Source of the DNA: Sphingomonas sp. Leaf412
Lineage (GTDB): Bacteria; Pseudomonadota; Alphaproteobacteria; Sphingomonadales; Sphingomonadaceae
Assembly (NCBI RefSeq): GCF_001425405.1
Contig: NZ_LMQP01000003.1
Coordinates: 1,035,108 to 1,099,107 of the forward strand
Reading direction: 5' to 3'
Length of the DNA stretch: 64,000 nt
Below, in pieces: positions 50,741 through 59,993 of the stretch. Position 1 is the first letter of the stretch, and each line of letters starts with the position of its first letter. A program made the translations under genes and the position numbers. Under the pieces are notes generated by a model that saw only the letters and a program-made list of their open reading frames with translations, made no database searches and was not told the DNA's origin.

Positions 50741-53700
50741 GGCACGATCTCGCTTTCGGGTGGCTGAACGGGCGCGGCGTTCTGCGCGTCGATCAGTTGT
50801 TGCAGGTTGCGCTTCACCAGCCGGCTGGGGTCGTAGAAGCCCGCGGCCGAATCGATCAGCCCGCGGAACGGCGCGGCGATGCGGATGTCGAACCGGATGG
50901 GCAGGCGCGTCAGCCGGCGGATCAGGAAGTTCGATTTGGCCCCCTCCCCCTGCCGGATCCCCGCCACGCGCACGTCGGTCACCATCTCGCCCGACAGCGG
51001 CCCGTTCATCGCGATGTCGAGTTCGCGATAGGTCAGCGACTTGAGCGCCTGGAACGCGAAATCGCCCCAGAAGCCGAGCTTCTCCTGGCTGATCCGCCCG
51101 ACATAGGCCAGCGTCCCGCCGGGCGCGCGCGCCGTCAGGCGGCCGCCGACGATCCGTCCCCCGTCGGCGTCGAACGTCATCGGCAGGACGCCGTCGAACG
51201 TGCCGGTGGCGCTCAGATTCTCGAAATCGAACTGTTCGATGAATCCGGCCGCGTCCATGCCCGCGATGCGGAAGGTCATCCGCCGCGACTGGTCCTTCGC
51301 GAAATCGAGCAGGGTCGGGTCCAGGGTCAGCGTGCCGCCCGCGAACGGCCACGTCCCGCCGTCCACCTTCACGCGGGTATCCGGCAACGTCTGGTACACG
51401 ATGCGCCCGTTGGTCACGGGCACGCCGGTGTTGATCGACGCGACCGTCGCCACCTGTCCGGGCGCGCTTTCGAGCGCCAGCAGGTCGGTGAAGCGGATCG
51501 TGCCCGCCAGCCCCTCCACCGGCCCGAAGGCGGCGGCCAGATCGGTGTCGGCGGTGGAGAAGGTGCCGGTGGAGGTGACCCCCGCGGGCGACCAGTCGAT
51601 GTCGCCGCGCCCCTTCACGATCCCCTTCACGTCCGCGATCACGCCGAAGGTCAGCAGGGTCAGGCGATCGGGCTGGAGCGCGTCGCCGAACGCGATGCCG
51701 GGAACGTCGATCGCCGCATGGCCCGTCCCGGTGGATAGCCGGTGCCCGATCCCGACCCTCGCCACCTCCACGCCCGTCACCGGCTCGACCAGCCGCCCGG
51801 CCACCCCGATCTCGCCGTCCGCCAGCCCGAAGGCGACGTCGCGCGCGGCCAGGGGGTTGAAGCGACGCTCCGCCGCCGGCGCGGCATCCGCCACGGTCAG
51901 CGCGCCGGTCAGCCCGAACCGCCCGCCCACGAGGTTCCACGTGCCCGTCGCGGCGAACATGACCAGCGGCACCGCACCGATCCGTCCCGCGCCCCCCGAC
52001 ATCGTCCCCGCCAGCCCCGTCGGCGTGACTCGCCCGTCGATCCGCGCGACGTCCAGGCTGGTCACCGCGCCCGGTCGCCCGATCCGCGCCGACACGTCGT
52101 CGGCCGAGAAGCCGCGCGTCGACAGCGCCACGCGCGCATCCGCGGCGGCGAGCGTCAGCGGCGTCCCGCCCAGCGTTCCCGTCAGCCGAGGGGCGGCGAT
52201 CCGTGCGCCGCCGGTCACCCCGGCGGGGCCGACCGCGACCAGCGCCTCGCCGGTCGGGCACAGCGCCAATCGGGCGGGGTCGAGCGTCAGGCCCGACAGG
52301 ATCAGGCGATCGAACGCGACCGGGGTGCAGGCAGGATCGATCCGCCAGGTGCCGCCCGCCCGCCGCGCGTCGATCGGCAGCACCAGCCGCTCGACCCGCC
52401 CGCCCGCGATCGGCCCGGTCAGCGTGGCGGTGGTGGACAGGCGCCCCGCCCCGAAGCGCACCGGGGTCAGCGCGATCGCCGCGCCGTCCGCCGCATAGGG
52501 CGCGATCGTCGCCACGCCCGTCCAGGCGGCGGCCTTGTCGAAGGCGACCGTCGCCTGCGGCAACCCGCCACCGCCGAGTGCCAGCCGTCCCCCGCCCGTC
52601 AGTCGTCCGTCGCGCCAGGCAAGCGGGGCGTCCCCGCCGAACGTCATCCGCGCCCCGCTGGCGGCGGTCGCGCGCGCCGACCCGACCAGCACGCGAAGCT
52701 CACCGTCCGCCTGCGAAACCGACACGTCGGCCCGCCCCGAAAACCGTGCCGCGGCGCGGGTCAGCGCGATGTCGGCACGGCGGATCAGCGGCGCGACCGG
52801 GCTGCCCGCGCCGACGCCGCCCAGCGTCGGAAGCAACGTGCGCGCGTCCGCGTCGTCGATCCCGACGATGCCCTTGTATTGCACGTTCCGCGCATCGGCG
52901 CCGAAGCCGCCGTCGATCGCCGCCCGGCGCGCTCGAACGCCGCTACCCGTCACGTCGCGTGCCGCGAAGGCGACGTCGCCGCGCACCGATCCGTCGACGA
53001 TCCGGGCGGCGACCGTGCCCGTGATGCCCGCGGTGCGCGCCTGCGGATGGATCACCGCCCCGGTGGTCAGCCCCGCCGACAATGTCGACGCCGCAAGGTT
53101 CCCCAGGACCAGCCGCGCGCGGGCGTCCGCCGCGAGGGAGGCGACACGCGTCCCGGCGCATGCCAGCATCGCGCCGCGCACCGGTCCCGCGAAATCGATG
53201 CCGTATCCCGCCTCGCCCTTCCGCGTCGCGTTGCCCGTCGCCTTTCCCGTGGAGCGCACCCGCCCGTGCGCGGTGACGCCGCGCGCCGCGCAGTCCCCGA
53301 CGCCCAGCCGCGGCGCGACCACCGCCATCGTTCCCGCGAAGCCGTCGTCCAGCCTCCCCCGCCCGGACAGCGCGATCCCCGCCGCGCCGTACGGCGTGTC
53401 CAGCCGCATCCGCGCGTCCGATACCGCCACGTCCAAAGCGGGCAAGGCGAACGGCCCGCCGCGGGACGCGGGCAGCAGCCGGTCGATCTCCCCCAGCGTG
53501 ACGCGGCCGTCGATCATGCGGCCGCGAATCCGCACCTTCCCCGCCCGCAACGCCACCAGCCGCGGACCCGACAGGCCGATATCGGTCAGCGTCTCGACCC
53601 AGTCGGCGACGAGGTCCGGGTTTCCGGGATCGCCGATGACCACGTTCGTCAGCCGCTGGCGACCGAAGCCGAGGTCCGCGACCTCGTACCGCGCGGTCAC

Positions 53701-53859
53701 GCCGCGCCGCGCCAGTTCGCGATCGATGACGCCGGTCGCGATCGGGACGCGCGACAGCCACAATCCGCCGACCGCGGTCAGCGCCAGCACCGATACCGAC
53801 ACGGCCACGCGCCGTCCGCGCCGTCGCGGCGCCGCTTCGTTCGTGTCCGACGCCACCAT
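50737..53859 (-). CDS. ydbH: YdbH-like AsmA-superfamily intermembrane transport protein
   Basis: A 1040-residue protein with an N-terminal membrane anchor (VAVSVSVLALTAVGGLWLS) and a very long beta-rich body, as in the RBG/AsmA-like bridge proteins TamB, YhdP and YdbH. Established work in E. coli shows these carry phospholipids to the outer membrane. The C-terminal DUF (RQGEGAKSNFLIRRLTRLPIRFDIRI) is typical of YdbH. ATG 53859 follows a non-conserved leader. It is first in a ydbH-ynbE-ydbL operon that overlaps stop to start. Confidence 0.9.
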   Translation of the reverse strand: MVASDTNEAAPRRRGRRVAVSVSVLALTAVGGLWLSRVPIATGVIDRELARRGVTARYEVADLGFGRQRLTNVVIGDPGNPDLVADWVETLTDIGLSGPRLVALRAGKVRIRGRMIDGRVTLGEIDRLLPASRGGPFALPALDVAVSDARMRLDTPYGAAGIALSGRGRLDDGFAGTMAVVAPRLGVGDCAARGVTAHGRVRSTGKATGNATRKGEAGYGIDFAGPVRGAMLACAGTRVASLAADARARLVLGNLAASTLSAGLTTGAVIHPQARTAGITGTVAARIVDGSVRGDVAFAARDVTGSGVRARRAAIDGGFGADARNVQYKGIVGIDDADARTLLPTLGGVGAGSPVAPLIRRADIALTRAAARFSGRADVSVSQADGELRVLVGSARATAASGARMTFGGDAPLAWRDGRLTGGGRLALGGGGLPQATVAFDKAAAWTGVATIAPYAADGAAIALTPVRFGAGRLSTTATLTGPIAGGRVERLVLPIDARRAGGTWRIDPACTPVAFDRLILSGLTLDPARLALCPTGEALVAVGPAGVTGGARIAAPRLTGTLGGTPLTLAAADARVALSTRGFSADDVSARIGRPGAVTSLDVARIDGRVTPTGLAGTMSGGAGRIGAVPLVMFAATGTWNLVGGRFGLTGALTVADAAPAAERRFNPLAARDVAFGLADGEIGVAGRLVEPVTGVEVARVGIGHRLSTGTGHAAIDVPGIAFGDALQPDRLTLLTFGVIADVKGIVKGRGDIDWSPAGVTSTGTFSTADTDLAAAFGPVEGLAGTIRFTDLLALESAPGQVATVASINTGVPVTNGRIVYQTLPDTRVKVDGGTWPFAGGTLTLDPTLLDFAKDQSRRMTFRIAGMDAAGFIEQFDFENLSATGTFDGVLPMTFDADGGRIVGGRLTARAPGGTLAYVGRISQEKLGFWGDFAFQALKSLTYRELDIAMNGPLSGEMVTDVRVAGIRQGEGAKSNFLIRRLTRLPIRFDIRIAAPFRGLIDSAAGFYDPSRLVKRNLQQLIDAQNAAPVQPPESEIVP

Positions 53860-53932
53860 GCCGGTGCAGCATAGGCGGCCGACCCCCGCCGACGCAATTG
53901 CGCGCGTCGCCGGGCGTGATAGTTTGCGGCGG

Positions 53933-54625
53933 ATGGCCCGCGCCGACCCGACCGACCCCACCGATCCCGCGGGCCACCGCGCCCGGCTGCGCACGCGCCT
54001 GCTGGGCGACGCGGACGGGCTGCACGATCACGAACTGGTCGAATATCTCCTCGCCCTCGCGATCCCGCGCCGCGATACGAAGGCGCTGGCCAAGACGCTG
54101 CTGCACGAATTCGGCGGGATCGGCAGCCTTCTGGCCGCGGACCCGGCGGCGCTGGCGCGGGTCGGCGGCATGGGGGAGACGAGCAGCGCGGCGATCAAGA
54201 TCGCGCATGCCGCCGCGCTGCGCATGATCGGCACGAAGGCGCGCGAGGCGCCGGTGCTGGGCAACTGGCAGGCGCTGGCCGATTACCTGCACGCCGCGCT
54301 GGCGCATGTGGACGTGGAGGAATTCCACGTCCTGCATCTCAACACGCGCAACATGCTGGTGCGCGACGAACGCATGAGCCGCGGCACGATCGACGAGGCG
54401 GCGGTGCACGTGCGCGAGGTGATCCGCCGCGCGCTCGACCTAGGCTCCGCCGCGCTGATCCTCGTCCACAACCACCCGTCGGGCGATCCCACGCCCAGCC
54501 GCGCCGACATCGACATCACCCGCGCGATCGTGGCGGCGGGCAAGCCGCTGAACATCGCGGTCCACGACCATATCATCGTCGGCCGCTCCGGGCAGGTCAG
54601 CCTGCGCGCGAAGGGATTGCTGTAA
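53933..54625 (+). CDS. radC: RadC / JAB-domain protein
   Basis: A 230-residue protein with an N-terminal helix-hairpin-helix region (DHELVEYLLALAIPRRDTKALA, GGIGSLLAA...VGGMG) and a C-terminal JAMM metalloprotease-like domain with EEFHVLHLN and HNHPSGDPTPSRAD, giving the metal ligands. It is often called a DNA repair protein, but its enzymatic role is unproven. It is divergent from ydbH. Confidence 0.92.
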   Translation: MARADPTDPTDPAGHRARLRTRLLGDADGLHDHELVEYLLALAIPRRDTKALAKTLLHEFGGIGSLLAADPAALARVGGMGETSSAAIKIAHAAALRMIGTKAREAPVLGNWQALADYLHAALAHVDVEEFHVLHLNTRNMLVRDERMSRGTIDEAAVHVREVIRRALDLGSAALILVHNHPSGDPTPSRADIDITRAIVAAGKPLNIAVHDHIIVGRSGQVSLRAKGLL

Positions 54626-54705
54626 CTGGCTTCCGGCAAGGTTTCCGGTGAAGGCCGGGCGCCGGTCGATAGACCGTATCCGGCATCGGCCCGCCTCCGC
54701 CACCC

Positions 54706-54741
54706 CGTCATGCCTGGCTCGTCCCGCATGACGGGGTGACG
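54706..54741. repeat. Short palindromic repeat
   Basis: cgtcatgcctggctcgtcccgcatgacggggtgacg: a truncated copy of the catgcc element family. It lies just after radC and before the EF-hand terminator. Confidence 0.7.
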
Positions 54742-54751
54742 TGAAGACCAC

Positions 54752-54782
54752 AAAAACGGCCGCCGGATCGCTCCGGCGGCCG
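54752..54782 (-). terminator. Rho-independent terminator of the EF-hand gene
   Basis: An 11-bp stem CGGCCGCCGGA / TCCGGCGGCCG with a TCGC loop is followed on the minus strand by TTTTTGTGG. It lies 24 nt beyond the EF-hand gene stop. Confidence 0.8.
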
Positions 54783-54805
54783 CTCGTTCGTTCGTCGGTC
54801 GCAAA

Positions 54806-55423
54806 TCAGGCGGCGGGGGCCGCGCTGTTCAGGAAGCCTGCCAGCTCTTCCTTGCTCACGCTCTTCGAACTGTCCTTGTCCGCCTGCTTGAAGGCGGCCT
54901 CGTTCCAGACCTTGTCCGATTTCGCGGCCGGATCGCTCTTGGTCTTGAGCGCGTCCATCCACGACGCGAACTCCGTCTTGCTCAATGTGCCCGACTTGTC
55001 CTTGTCGTAGCCGGGAAACTCGCTGTCCAGGATCGCGGCGACCTGCGTCCCCTGATCGGCCGCGGGTGCCTGGGTCGCGGCCGATGCGGCGGCGGTCTGC
55101 GGATCCGCGGGCTGCGGCGTCGTCGTCGCGGTCTGCGGCGTGGTCGCCTGCGGAGTCGAGGTCGCGTCCGGCGTCATCGGCGCGGCCTCCGCCGCGGGCA
55201 GCGGCGCGGTCGCCGGGCTGGCGGGCGTCGTCGCGTCGACCGGCGCCGAATCGTTCGTCGTGGTCGTCACGCCAGTCGTCGACTGCTGCGTCGCCTTCGC
55301 CTTCTTCGACTTCGTCGCCTTGGTCGAAGTCGTCTGGTCCGCGCTGGCGACCGGTGCGGCGTCCTGCGCAAGTGCCGGGGTAGCCAGAGTCATCGCCGAC
55401 GCGAGGAGTACATACTTCAGCAT
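54806..55423 (-). CDS. Exported EF-hand protein with low-complexity linker
   Basis: A 205-residue protein with a signal peptide (MLKYVLLASAMTLATPALAQ), a long Thr/Ala/Pro-rich region (about residues 25-120), and two EF-hand loops, DKDKSGTLSKTEF and DKDSSKSVSKEEL, which fit the 12-residue calcium-binding pattern. It probably works in the periplasm or outer envelope. I chose ATG 55423 because AGGAG lies six nt upstream; the first in-frame ATG (55429) overlaps that site. A terminator follows the gene. Confidence 0.85.
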   Translation of the reverse strand: MLKYVLLASAMTLATPALAQDAAPVASADQTTSTKATKSKKAKATQQSTTGVTTTTNDSAPVDATTPASPATAPLPAAEAAPMTPDATSTPQATTPQTATTTPQPADPQTAAASAATQAPAADQGTQVAAILDSEFPGYDKDKSGTLSKTEFASWMDALKTKSDPAAKSDKVWNEAAFKQADKDSSKSVSKEELAGFLNSAAPAA

Positions 55424-55621
55424 TTTCATCTCCTGATTTAATGCTATCGAACATCGACCGGACGAGAGCCGAACACCTTCGCCGGTCACGGAAACTGTGG
55501 GATATAAATAGTCGTACCCGATCGAATGTTCCAGAGTTTGTGGCGATTTGATGGCTCGGCCCACCCCTGCTAACGCCCGGCCCATCCCGTCCCCGCCCCT
55601 TTGCCAGACAGCAGGTCCGCC

Positions 55622-56953
55622 ATGATTTCCCGCTATTCCCGCCCCGAGATGACCGCGATCTGGAGCGCGGAGTCGCGCTACCGCATCTGGTTCGAGATCG
55701 AGGCGCATGCGACCGACGCGCTCGCCGATCTGGGTGTGGTGCCCAAATCCGCCGCCGCCGCGCTGTGGCGCTGGTGGGCGACGAACCCCGTGATCGATGT
55801 GCCTGCGATCGACGCGATCGAGGCGGTGACGAAGCACGACGTCATCGCCTTCCTGACCTGGGTCGCGGAGCAGGTGGGGGACGAGGCGCGCTTCATGCAT
55901 CAGGGCATGACCAGCTCCGACGTCCTCGACACCACTTTGTCGGTCCAGCTCGCCCGCGCCGCCGACCTGCTGATCGCGGATATCGACGCGCTGCTGGCGG
56001 TGCTGGAACGCCGCGCGCACGAACATAAACTGACGCCCACGATCGGGCGCAGCCACGGCATCCACGCCGAACCCGTCACCTTCGGGCTCAAGCTGGCGGA
56101 GGCGCATGCGGAATTCGCGCGCCATCGCAAGCGGCTGGTCGCGGCGCGCGAGGATATCGCCACCTGCGCGATCTCGGGCGCGGTCGGCACCTTCGCCAAC
56201 ATCGATCCGCAGGTGGAGGCGCATGTCGCCGACAAGCTGGGCCTCGCGATCGAGCCGGTCTCGACGCAGGTCATCCCGCGCGATCGCCACGCGATGTTCT
56301 TCGCCACATTGGGCGTCGTCGCCGGATCGATCGAGCGCGTCGCGACGGAGGTGCGCCATCTGCAACGCACAGAGGTGCTGGAGGCGGAGGAATATTTCTC
56401 CCCCGGGCAGAAGGGCTCGTCGGCGATGCCGCACAAGCGCAACCCGGTGCTGACCGAGAATCTCACCGGCCTCGCCCGCATGGTCCGCGGCTACGTCACC
56501 CCCGCGCTGGAGAATGTCGCGCTGTGGCACGAGCGCGACATCAGTCATTCGTCGGTCGAGCGGTACATCGGCCCCGACGCGTGCATCACGCTCGACTTCG
56601 CGCTCGCGCGGCTGACCGGCGTGGTGGACAAGCTGCTGGTCTATCCCGAGCGGATGCAGAAGAACCTCGACCGCATGGGCGGCCTCGTCCATTCGCAGCG
56701 CGTCCTGCTGGCGCTGACCCAGGCAGGAGTCAGCCGCGAGGATTCGTACCGGCTGGTGCAGCGCAACGCGATGAAGGTGTGGGAATCCGACGGCGAACTG
56801 TCGCTGCTGGAACTGCTGAAGGCCGATCCGGAGGTCGCCGCCGCGCTGTCCCCGGAGGAGATCGCGGCGAAGTTCGACCTCGGCTATCATTTCAAGCACG
56901 TCGACACGATCTTCGCCCGGGTGTTCGGAAGCACCCGTTCGCAAGATAGTTAA
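55622..56953 (+). CDS. purB: Adenylosuccinate lyase
   Basis: A 443-residue enzyme of purine synthesis (two steps: SAICAR and adenylosuccinate cleavage). It has SSDVLDTTLSVQL, GRSHGIHAEP (catalytic His region) and the signature GSSAMPHKRNP. It starts ATG 55622; an upstream ATG at 55601 is possible but shows no ribosome site. It is divergent from the EF-hand gene. Confidence 0.95.
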   Translation: MISRYSRPEMTAIWSAESRYRIWFEIEAHATDALADLGVVPKSAAAALWRWWATNPVIDVPAIDAIEAVTKHDVIAFLTWVAEQVGDEARFMHQGMTSSDVLDTTLSVQLARAADLLIADIDALLAVLERRAHEHKLTPTIGRSHGIHAEPVTFGLKLAEAHAEFARHRKRLVAAREDIATCAISGAVGTFANIDPQVEAHVADKLGLAIEPVSTQVIPRDRHAMFFATLGVVAGSIERVATEVRHLQRTEVLEAEEYFSPGQKGSSAMPHKRNPVLTENLTGLARMVRGYVTPALENVALWHERDISHSSVERYIGPDACITLDFALARLTGVVDKLLVYPERMQKNLDRMGGLVHSQRVLLALTQAGVSREDSYRLVQRNAMKVWESDGELSLLELLKADPEVAAALSPEEIAAKFDLGYHFKHVDTIFARVFGSTRSQDS

Positions 56954-56965
56954 CGCGGCGCGAAC

Positions 56966-57008
56966 GATTGCAATCCGTGCAAGCAAGATTGTTGCGCACG
57001 ATTGTTGC
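56966..57008. promoter_or_regulatory. Repeated TTGC/GCAA half-sites upstream of the small peptide
   Basis: The 10-bp palindrome GATTGCAATC (56966-56975) is followed by GCAAGCAAG and two direct GATTGTTGC copies at 56987 and 57000, spaced by 13 nt. Together they look like a multi-site binding region for a dimeric regulator of the downstream 28-residue peptide gene. No known consensus was matched. Confidence 0.4.
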
Positions 57009-57072
57009 AGTGCAGCGTAACGATCCGCATATGCGTCCGCGTCGGGACTTCTTCCTGGCAGGAGACCACACC

Positions 57073-57159
57073 ATGCGTATGTTCGAGACCGCCGCCAGCA
57101 CCGCGCTGGTGATTGCGGTTCAGGCGCTGGTGGTCGGCGCGATCATCACCGCGCTCTGA
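57073..57159 (+). CDS. 28-residue membrane peptide
   Basis: ATG 57073 has AGGAG eight nt upstream and opens a frame of 28 residues, MRMFETAASTALVIAVQALV and so on, ending IITAL. The last 20 or so are hydrophobic, one membrane segment. The strong ribosome site and a dedicated upstream region with repeated half-sites support that it is real. I do not recognise it. Confidence 0.6.
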   Translation: MRMFETAASTALVIAVQALVVGAIITAL

Positions 57160-57241
57160 TCCATCGGCATCCGCCCTCCCTTCATCCGGAGGGCGGCCAG
57201 CCGGCGGTTCCCATTCCGCGTTCCGGATGCGACAGTCGGGC

Positions 57242-57769
57242 ATGACCCGCATCCTCGGCGCCGTCCTGGCGGGCGGCCGCGCCACCCGCTTCGGCACCGA
57301 CAAGGCGCTCGCCCGCTGGCGCGACGCCACGTTGCTCGACCATGCACTGGCCAGCCTGGCGCCGCACTGCGCTGCGCTGATCGTCTGCGGCCGGGACGAG
57401 GCACCGGTTCCCACAATATGCGATCTCCCGGCTCCCGACCTCGGGCCGCTCGGCGGCCTCGCCGCCGCACTCGCCTATGCGCGGGCCAATGGCTTCGACG
57501 CGGTTCTGACCACCGCCTGTGACACGCCCATGATCCCGGACACCATCGTGGCCGCGCTGCTGGAATCCGGCCGTGCCCATGCGGCGGAGGCGCCGACGAT
57601 CGGCCTGTGGCCTGCCGGCCTTGCCACCTCGTTGCGCGATCATCTTGCAAGCGGCGGCAACCGCTCGATCCGCCACTGGGCCGCAAGTATCGGCGCGGTC
57701 GCGATATTACCCGGCGTCACGGTCGACAACGTCAACACCCCCGCCGACCTCGCCGCGCTGACCCGGTGA
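57242..57769 (+). CDS. mobA: Molybdenum cofactor guanylyltransferase
   Basis: A 175-residue enzyme that attaches GMP to molybdopterin. It has the nucleotide-binding LAGGRATRFGTDKALARW, DLGPLGGLAAAL and TACDTPMIP. ATG 57242. The window also encodes a Moco enzyme (paoABC, 12.3-16.1 kb), but PaoABC-type enzymes use the cytosine form made by MocA; this protein's specificity is not certain from motifs. The stop overlaps the GTG of the next gene. Confidence 0.88.
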   Translation: MTRILGAVLAGGRATRFGTDKALARWRDATLLDHALASLAPHCAALIVCGRDEAPVPTICDLPAPDLGPLGGLAAALAYARANGFDAVLTTACDTPMIPDTIVAALLESGRAHAAEAPTIGLWPAGLATSLRDHLASGGNRSIRHWAASIGAVAILPGVTVDNVNTPADLAALTR

Positions 57770-58086
57770 GCGACCCGCCCGTCACCCCCGACGGCCGCTA
57801 CATCGTCGTGCGCGGGCGGCTATGGCGGCGCAGCGACCCCCGGTTGAGCGACGACGACCGCGCGCGCCTCGTCGCCGACCTGATGACCGCCCGCCGCGCG
57901 GTCGCCGCCGCCAACCGCGCCGACGATGCCGATGCACGGGCAGCGGCACGCGAGGCGGTCGATGCGGCGAAGCACGGGCTGGGCGAGCGAGGCCCGGTGT
58001 GGTGGGACGACGGCGCGCCGGACTACAACCGCCACATGGCGCGCAACACGCCCTATGCGGTGTGGTTTGCGGGGCTCGCCCCATAA
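57766..58086 (+). CDS. Conserved hypothetical protein
   Basis: A 106-residue protein with DGRYIVVRGRLWRRSDP, an acidic/basic helical middle, and GPVWWDDGAPDYNRHMARN near the end. The pattern is known to me as a conserved alphaproteobacterial protein of unknown function. GTG 57766 overlaps mobA by 4 nt. Confidence 0.75.
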   Translation: MSDPPVTPDGRYIVVRGRLWRRSDPRLSDDDRARLVADLMTARRAVAAANRADDADARAAAREAVDAAKHGLGERGPVWWDDGAPDYNRHMARNTPYAVWFAGLAP

Positions 58087-58088
58087 GC

Positions 58089-58165
58089 CGTCATTGCGAG
58101 CGTAGCGAAGCAATCCAGAGTTATCGCGCGGAGCCCTGGATTGCTTCGCTGCGCTCGCAATGACG
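58089..58165. repeat. Palindromic repeat containing the ABC transporter start
   Basis: cgtcattgcgagcgtagcga and caatccag form the left arm; their near-inverse, ctggattg...cgcaatgacg, the right arm. It spans the gap from the stop of the hypothetical gene to the ABC gene, including ATG 58160. Confidence 0.85.
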
Positions 58166-59992
58166 ATGACCGCGCCACCCTTGCCCCCCACGCCCCCCGC
58201 GCCTAACCCGCGCCGCATGGCCAGCATCCCGGACGCCGCCCCCTCCCGCCGCCTCGGCAATCTGTCGATCGTCTGGAAGCATGTGGTCCGCTATCCCGGC
58301 CGCATCGCAATCGCCTGCGCCGCGCTGGCGGTCACGTCCGGCGCGACGATCGCGATCCCCTACAGCTTCAAGCGCGTCATCGACCGCGGCTTCACCGGCG
58401 GCGCGAACGAGGCGGCGGTCGCGGGCGCGTTCCACTACATGCTGATGATCGTCGCGGTGCTGGCGATCGGGACCGCGGTGCGCTTCTACTTCGTCGCCTG
58501 GCTGGGAGAGCGCGTGGTGGCGGACATCCGGGAGGACGTGCAGCGCCACCTGCTGACGCTGGCGCCGCGCTTCTACGAGGAGAATCGCCCGTCGGAGATC
58601 GCGTCGCGCCTGACCGCGGACACGGCGCAGATCGAGCTGGTCGTCGGATCCTGCGTGTCGATCGCGCTGCGCAATTTCTTCACCGCGGTCGGCGGGTTGA
58701 TCTACCTCTTCGCCATCTCGCCCAAGCTGGCGGGGATGCTGCTGGTCGGCATCCCGCTCATCATCCTGCCGATCGCGCTGCTCGGCCGCCGCATCCGCAC
58801 GCTGTCGCGCACGTCGCAGGATCGTGTCGCCGACGTCGGCAGCATGGTGACGGAAACGCTGGGCGCGATGAAGATCGTGCAGGCGTTCGGACAGGAACGG
58901 CGCGAGGCGGATCGCTTCGCCGGCGCGGTGGAGGCGACGATGGCGGCGGCGCAGAAGCGCGTCCTGCTGCGCGCGGTCATGACCGCGATCGTCATCGGCC
59001 TGGTGTTCGGCTCGATCACCCTGGTGTTGTGGGAGGGCGCGGAGGACGTCGCGTCGGGCCGCCTGTCGGGCGGCGCGATCGCGGCGTTCGTCCTGACCGG
59101 CGGCATCGTCGCGGGCGCGTTCGGCGCGCTGACGGAGGTCTACGGCGACCTGCTGCGCGGCGCGGGCGCGGCGGGGCGGATCGCGGAGCTGATGGCCGAA
59201 CGGCCGGAGATCGCCGCGCCCCCCGCCCCGCGCGCGCTCCCGCACCCGCCCGAGGGTCGCATCGCCTTCGATCACGTCGCCTTCCGCTATCCCACGCGGC
59301 CCGAAATCGCGGCATTGCAGGACTTCTCGCTGTCGGTCGCCCCCGGCGAGACGCTGGCCGTCGTCGGCCCGTCGGGCGCGGGGAAGTCCACGCTGTTCCA
59401 GTTGCTCCAGCGCTTCTACGATCCCTCGACCGGCACCGTATCGGTCGACGGCGTCGACCTGCGCGAAGCGGACCCGGCCGCGGTCCGCGCGCGTATCGCC
59501 ATGGTGCCGCAGGACAATGTCATCTTCGGCACCTCGGCGCGCGACAACCTGCGCTACGGCGCATGGGACGCCGACGACGCCGCGATCTGGCGCGCGGCGG
59601 AGGCGGCGCACGCCGGGGAGTTCCTCCGCGCGCTGCCCGACGGCCTCGATACCTACCTTGGCGAAGGCGGCGCCCGCCTGTCCGGCGGGCAGCGCCAGCG
59701 CGTCGCGATCGCCCGCGCGCTGCTGCGCGACGCCCCGATCCTGCTGCTGGACGAGGCGACCAGCGCGCTCGACGCCGAGAGCGAGCGGCTGGTGCAGGAC
59801 GCGCTCGAACGGCTGATGCAGAACCGCACGACGATCGTCATCGCCCACCGCCTCGCCACCGTCCGCGCCGCCGACCGCATCGTGGTGATGGACGCCGGCC
59901 GCATCGTGGAGGAAGGCACCCACGCGACCCTGATGACGCGCGGCGGCCTGTATCAGCGGCTGGCGAGCCTGCAATTCCACGAGGCGGGTTGA
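58160..59992 (+). CDS. ABC exporter, MsbA-like (fused membrane and ATPase domains)
   Basis: A 610-residue half-transporter. Six membrane helices span residues about 45-330, and the ATPase domain has Walker A GPSGAGKST, Q-loop VPQDNVIFG, signature LSGGQRQRVAIARAL, Walker B ILLLDEATSALDAES and the H-loop IAHRLATV. It exports a lipid or other substrate, unidentified. ATG 58160 lies in a palindromic repeat; ATG 58217 (MASIPDAAPSRR) is a more usual start and may be the original one. Confidence 0.9.
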   Translation: MTMTAPPLPPTPPAPNPRRMASIPDAAPSRRLGNLSIVWKHVVRYPGRIAIACAALAVTSGATIAIPYSFKRVIDRGFTGGANEAAVAGAFHYMLMIVAVLAIGTAVRFYFVAWLGERVVADIREDVQRHLLTLAPRFYEENRPSEIASRLTADTAQIELVVGSCVSIALRNFFTAVGGLIYLFAISPKLAGMLLVGIPLIILPIALLGRRIRTLSRTSQDRVADVGSMVTETLGAMKIVQAFGQERREADRFAGAVEATMAAAQKRVLLRAVMTAIVIGLVFGSITLVLWEGAEDVASGRLSGGAIAAFVLTGGIVAGAFGALTEVYGDLLRGAGAAGRIAELMAERPEIAAPPAPRALPHPPEGRIAFDHVAFRYPTRPEIAALQDFSLSVAPGETLAVVGPSGAGKSTLFQLLQRFYDPSTGTVSVDGVDLREADPAAVRARIAMVPQDNVIFGTSARDNLRYGAWDADDAAIWRAAEAAHAGEFLRALPDGLDTYLGEGGARLSGGQRQRVAIARALLRDAPILLLDEATSALDAESERLVQDALERLMQNRTTIVIAHRLATVRAADRIVVMDAGRIVEEGTHATLMTRGGLYQRLASLQFHEAG

Positions 59993-59993
59993 G

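Noticed and set aside
55424..56986. Long N-terminal extension of the EF-hand frame opposite purB
   Set aside because: The frame stays open by chance; a signal peptide and ribosome site at 55423 define the true start.
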